64,000 bases of DNA from Limibacter armeniacum. GTDB lineage: Bacteria; Bacteroidota; Bacteroidia; Cytophagales; Flammeovirgaceae. The position numbers were made by a program, and so were the translations under genes. Below the pieces are notes generated by a model. The model had not been told where the DNA came from and made no database searches. It saw nothing but the letters and a program-made list of their open reading frames with translations. Each line of letters begins with the position of its first letter. Position 1 is the first letter of the stretch. Below are positions 61,634 through 64,000 of the stretch, one piece after another. The stretch is from the NCBI RefSeq assembly GCF_036880985.1, contig NZ_JBAJNO010000008.1:372001-436000 (forward strand). The letters run 5' to 3'.

Positions 61634-61870
61634 ATGTTAGAGAAAGAGTTTCAATTCTACCTTAACAACCAAAAAGAATTGGTTGAAAAGTTCGAAGGAA
61701 AACACATTGTCATCATCGGTGAAGAAGTTATAGGTGTTTATGACACAGAAGAAGACGCCTTCAATGATGCCAGTAGCAAACACGAACTCGGTACTTTTTT
61801 AATCCAGCTATGTGAAGCTGGAGATGATTCTTATACCCAAGTTTTTCACACTAGAGTAGCATTCGTATAA
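61634..61870 (+). CDS. DUF5678-like small protein paired with aspartic protease
   Basis: A 78-residue protein (MLEKEFQFYLNNQKELVEKFEGKHIVIIGEEVIGVYDTEEDAFNDASSKHELGTFLIQLCEAGDDSYTQVF). The LVEKFEGKHIVIIGEEVIGVYDTEEDAF core matches the pattern of small DUF5678 proteins, which have no established function and are often found next to retropepsin-like proteases. It ends directly before the protease start with no gap, so the two are co-expressed. It lies in AT-rich DNA after the late terminator. Confidence 0.6.
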   Translation: MLEKEFQFYLNNQKELVEKFEGKHIVIIGEEVIGVYDTEEDAFNDASSKHELGTFLIQLCEAGDDSYTQVFHTRVAFV

Positions 61871-62440
61871 ATGTTAAAATACAAAGCATTCACACTTAAA
61901 AGCACAAAAGGCCTTGTAAGAGAATTAAAATCTCACTGTCATGTAAGTCCTGGATTTGATCCAAAATTAATTGACCCTAAAACAGTTCGATTTCAAGAGT
62001 TTACAGCATTATGGGATACAGGTGCATCAGGCACTGTAATATCAAAAAGAGCCGCTCAAATGCTTAATCTTAAACCTGTAGGAAGAATACAAGTAAATCA
62101 TGCAAATGGGACAGACATCAAAAACCGATACTTAGTTAACTTATTTTTACCCAATGAGATAGGATTCAGTTTAGTTAGTGTTACAGAAGGTGTTTTACAA
62201 GGGTTTGACTTACTAATAGGAATGGATGTAATCACAAGAGGTGATTTTTCAATAACTAATTACGAAGGTAAAACTACATTCTCATTCCGAATACCATCCA
62301 TGAATGAAGTGGATTATGTTCAAGAACATGAAGACCTAGTAAAGAAAAGCTTAAAGCATGTAAAAAGAAATGACCCATGTATATGTAAAAGTGGTAAAAA
62401 ATTCAAGGCTTGTTGTGCTCCGAAGTACGGACTAAATTAA
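61871..62440 (+). CDS. Retropepsin-like aspartic protease with SEC-C zinc motif
   Basis: A 189-residue protein. Residues about 40-140 carry a single-lobe clan AA (retroviral-like) protease: ALWDTGASGTVIS with catalytic Asp49, and the flap/second hydrophobic block GFDLLIGMDVI. Such enzymes act as dimers. Residues 167-182 are a SEC-C motif, NDPCICKSGKKFKACC, a zinc module known from SecA and many stress proteins. The combination, paired with the small upstream protein, suggests a regulated protease cassette. Substrate and role are unknown. A perfect hairpin follows at 62468. Confidence 0.8.
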   Translation: MLKYKAFTLKSTKGLVRELKSHCHVSPGFDPKLIDPKTVRFQEFTALWDTGASGTVISKRAAQMLNLKPVGRIQVNHANGTDIKNRYLVNLFLPNEIGFSLVSVTEGVLQGFDLLIGMDVITRGDFSITNYEGKTTFSFRIPSMNEVDYVQEHEDLVKKSLKHVKRNDPCICKSGKKFKACCAPKYGLN

Positions 62441-62467
62441 TCCTACTCAATAAAGCAAAACACTTAT

Positions 62468-62494
62468 CCTTTACTAGATTATATCTAGTAAAGG
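62468..62494 (+). terminator. Perfect hairpin after protease gene
   Basis: 11-bp arms CCTTTACTAGA/TCTAGTAAAGG around TTATA. The T-rich tail is weak (CGTTGTCTTTCTT), so terminator or operator are both possible. Confidence 0.6.
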
Positions 62495-62661
62495 CGTTGT
62501 CTTTCTTGATAGAGCGGTAACAGTAGGGCTTAAGATGTCGTTAAATAGAGAGTATTTGCAACGAAATTCAAGACCAAATAGACATGTATCTCAAAAGCAA
62601 TTTGTAATACACTATTATTATTTACAGATTACCATAACCCAATAACAAAACAACACCTTTT

Positions 62662-62934
62662 ATGAAAGCCAAGGATTTTTTATCAATACCAAAAGCAGCA
62701 TTTGAAAATGCTACTAGTCCTTTACGGACCTTTTACCATAATGTGGTTCAACCATCAGTAGAGGATTACATGTACAGAGATAGTCTGATTAGTAAGGAAG
62801 GCAAAGAAATTCTTTCCAATAAGGAAGACATGGAGTATCTCAATAAATTAATGGATATGTGTATCCAAGAAGGACGAAGAGGTAGATTTCAAACAACATT
62901 ACCATCTGGTAAAAAGATTATTTTCACAGTATGA
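62662..62934 (+). CDS. Small protein coupled to membrane protein
   Basis: A 90-residue soluble, charged protein (MKAKDFLSIPKAAFENATSPLRTFYHNVVQPSVEDYMYRDSLISK...). Its stop overlaps the start of the next gene (ATGA), so the two are translated together. No family was recognised. AT-rich, like its neighbours. Confidence 0.6.
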   Translation: MKAKDFLSIPKAAFENATSPLRTFYHNVVQPSVEDYMYRDSLISKEGKEILSNKEDMEYLNKLMDMCIQEGRRGRFQTTLPSGKKIIFTV

Positions 62935-64000
62935 ATATAGGACTTAATTCAGTTCTGATTTTTTTGATATTAGCATTACCTGGCATTGTTGCTAGACGAT
63001 TTTATTACATTGGCCAATTCTCTAATCAATTCAATGCTAAAACATGGTTAAATGGTATCCTAACTTCCATTATAGTTGGGATTCCAATTCAATTCCTAGC
63101 ATTACAACTAACTCAAAGGGCATATTGGTTCTTTTCAGGAAAGGATGAGTATCTGCTCACAAAAGTACACGAGCATTTTACTCTATTTTCAGATGGCAAG
63201 TATACAAAACTTAATCACCTTCTTTTTTCATCTGACTTTCTTTATATAGCCGCACATATAGTATTTTGTTTAGTGCTTGCTAGCCTAGGAGGTTCGCTTT
63301 TTTTCTTTATTGTAAGAAAGCTAAAGTTAGACAGAAAATTCACAATCTTCCGATTTGCAAATCATTGGCACTACTACTTCAGAGGTGAGTATCAAGATTT
63401 TAGTGATTTTGAGCGCTTTTCTGAATCCAACAAAACACTTTTTCCTATAGCTGATATTTTGACGACAGTAGGTGGCTCTTCACCTAAATTGTATTCTGGA
63501 GAGCTTAGGCACCACACTCTTAATTCAAAGGGAGAATTGGAAAGCTTGTTTATTACAAATATCAAAAGGTATAAGCATAAATCTCTAGTAGAAGGTCAAT
63601 ATACGTATACTGTATCTGTACCTGGACAAGGTATGGTTATACCTTATAATACAGTCAAAAATATCAATCTAAAGTTCACAGAAAAGCCATCTGGGAATGA
63701 AAATGTTAAAGAGCTTGTTATTGACGCTAAGTCTAACAAGACTGCTGAAGTTCCAAAAGCAGATAATCAAGACAACAAAAATAAGACTGAGGTAAATGAA
63801 AAGATTCTTATGTCTTTTTTCTTTGGCATATTGATTACAACATTTTTCCTAATGTATGGAAACTATTTAGGCTACGAAGGAATTGGGTTATATGAATTCA
63901 TATCAGGCATTAAAATAAAGTTACTTTTAGGAGGTAGCACACTTTGCTTATCCTTAATTTTTGAACTTGTAGTTTATTTAATAAAAGAGTATAAGGGAAA
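62931..64000 (+). CDS. Multi-pass membrane protein, DUF6338-like (truncated by window end)
   Basis: A frame open from ATG 62931 to the window edge (356 codons seen). Predicted helices are at about residues 3-20, 36-58, 98-122, 295-313 and 329-350, with a soluble loop of about 170 residues between the third and fourth. The opening LNSVLIFLILALPGIVARRFYYIGQF resembles DUF6338 membrane proteins, which begin with a PGxxxR/xY segment; the match is tentative. The soluble part (LTTVGGSSPKLYSGELRHHTLNSKGELESLFITNIKRYKH...) is beta-rich. Coupled to the 90-residue protein, it could be a two-gene defence or exclusion unit; this is speculative. Confidence 0.6.
   Translation, partial: MNIGLNSVLIFLILALPGIVARRFYYIGQFSNQFNAKTWLNGILTSIIVGIPIQFLALQLTQRAYWFFSGKDEYLLTKVHEHFTLFSDGKYTKLNHLLFSSDFLYIAAHIVFCLVLASLGGSLFFFIVRKLKLDRKFTIFRFANHWHYYFRGEYQDFSDFERFSESNKTLFPIADILTTVGGSSPKLYSGELRHHTLNSKGELESLFITNIKRYKHKSLVEGQYTYTVSVPGQGMVIPYNTVKNINLKFTEKPSGNENVKELVIDAKSNKTAEVPKADNQDNKNKTEVNEKILMSFFFGILITTFFLMYGNYLGYEGIGLYEFISGIKIKLLLGGSTLCLSLIFELVVYLIKEYKG

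Larger units (their letters stand above)
31214..64000. mobile_element. Prophage-like element (right end not seen)
   Basis: From about 31,214 all genes are phage-like: a repressor facing early genes, then a late head, packaging, lysis and tail-tip block with G+C visibly above the flank, then AT-rich cargo. The left border is placed between glgX and the repressor, after the REP-like cluster. No integrase, transposase or matching right attachment site is present before the window ends. The right border is therefore unknown, and the region after 61.4 kb could be element cargo or host DNA. Confidence 0.8.

Noticed and set aside
31385-64000. Mu-like transposable phage
   Set aside because: No DDE transposase or MuB-like ATPase is encoded between the repressor and the head genes.
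31385-64000. Integrase or other site-specific recombinase
   Set aside because: No tyrosine or serine recombinase motif was found in any frame seen; it may lie beyond the right edge.

Overview
The window looks like a chromosomal segment of a Bacteroidota bacterium, most likely of the order Cytophagales. Evidence: a GldG-type gliding ABC-transporter accessory protein, Bacteroidota-style promoters (TTG-N19-TAnnTTTG), few Shine-Dalgarno sequences, lipoproteins with short SSC/AAC lipoboxes, M56/BlaI regulatory operons carrying TonB-C domains, and the order rimP-nusA-infB. Genus and species cannot be fixed from the sequence alone.

Positions 1-31,000 are host chromosome. This part holds a truncated DUF3124 lipoprotein, GNAT, VOC, HAD and CAT-like enzymes, a membrane-anchored HSDR_N-type nuclease, hemE, cca, gldG with a DUF4340 partner, murI, yraN, a GluR0-like ligand-gated potassium channel, a membrane cytochrome c, rimP-nusA-infB, a double-PpiC lipoprotein chaperone, a PhoB/PhoR-type two-component pair, an RluA-type pseudouridine synthase, an M56-BlaI-M56 operon with two inverted-repeat operators, and glgX.

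From about 31,214 a prophage-like element starts and probably runs past the right edge. A leftward CI-like repressor faces a rightward early region (32.1-42.3 kb) of small genes. These include a nucleoid-associated NdpA homologue, a winged-helix protein, a zinc-ribbon protein and a Tad2/DUF2829-like predicted anti-defence protein. Two candidate replication sites lie here: a cluster of ACACGGT repeats inside a membrane-protein gene, and tandem 9-mers plus a perfect DnaA box after the winged-helix gene. A control region of direct and inverted repeats at 42.3 kb separates early from late genes.

The late region (42.4-61.4 kb) is visibly richer in G+C and tightly coupled (many ATGA and TAATG overlaps). 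It encodes a ClpP-type head protease, major capsid protein, tube-like protein, a large modular adhesin, small and large terminase, portal, a duplicated-domain connector, amidase, spanin-like and holin-like proteins, tail-tip-like proteins, and a fibre with SprB-type repeats. No tape-measure protein, sheath, integrase, transposase, helicase or polymerase is visible. After a strong terminator at 61.4 kb the sequence becomes AT-rich and carries cargo: a DUF5678-like small protein with a retropepsin/SEC-C protein, then a small protein coupled to a multi-pass membrane protein cut by the window end. No tRNA, rRNA or CRISPR array was found.
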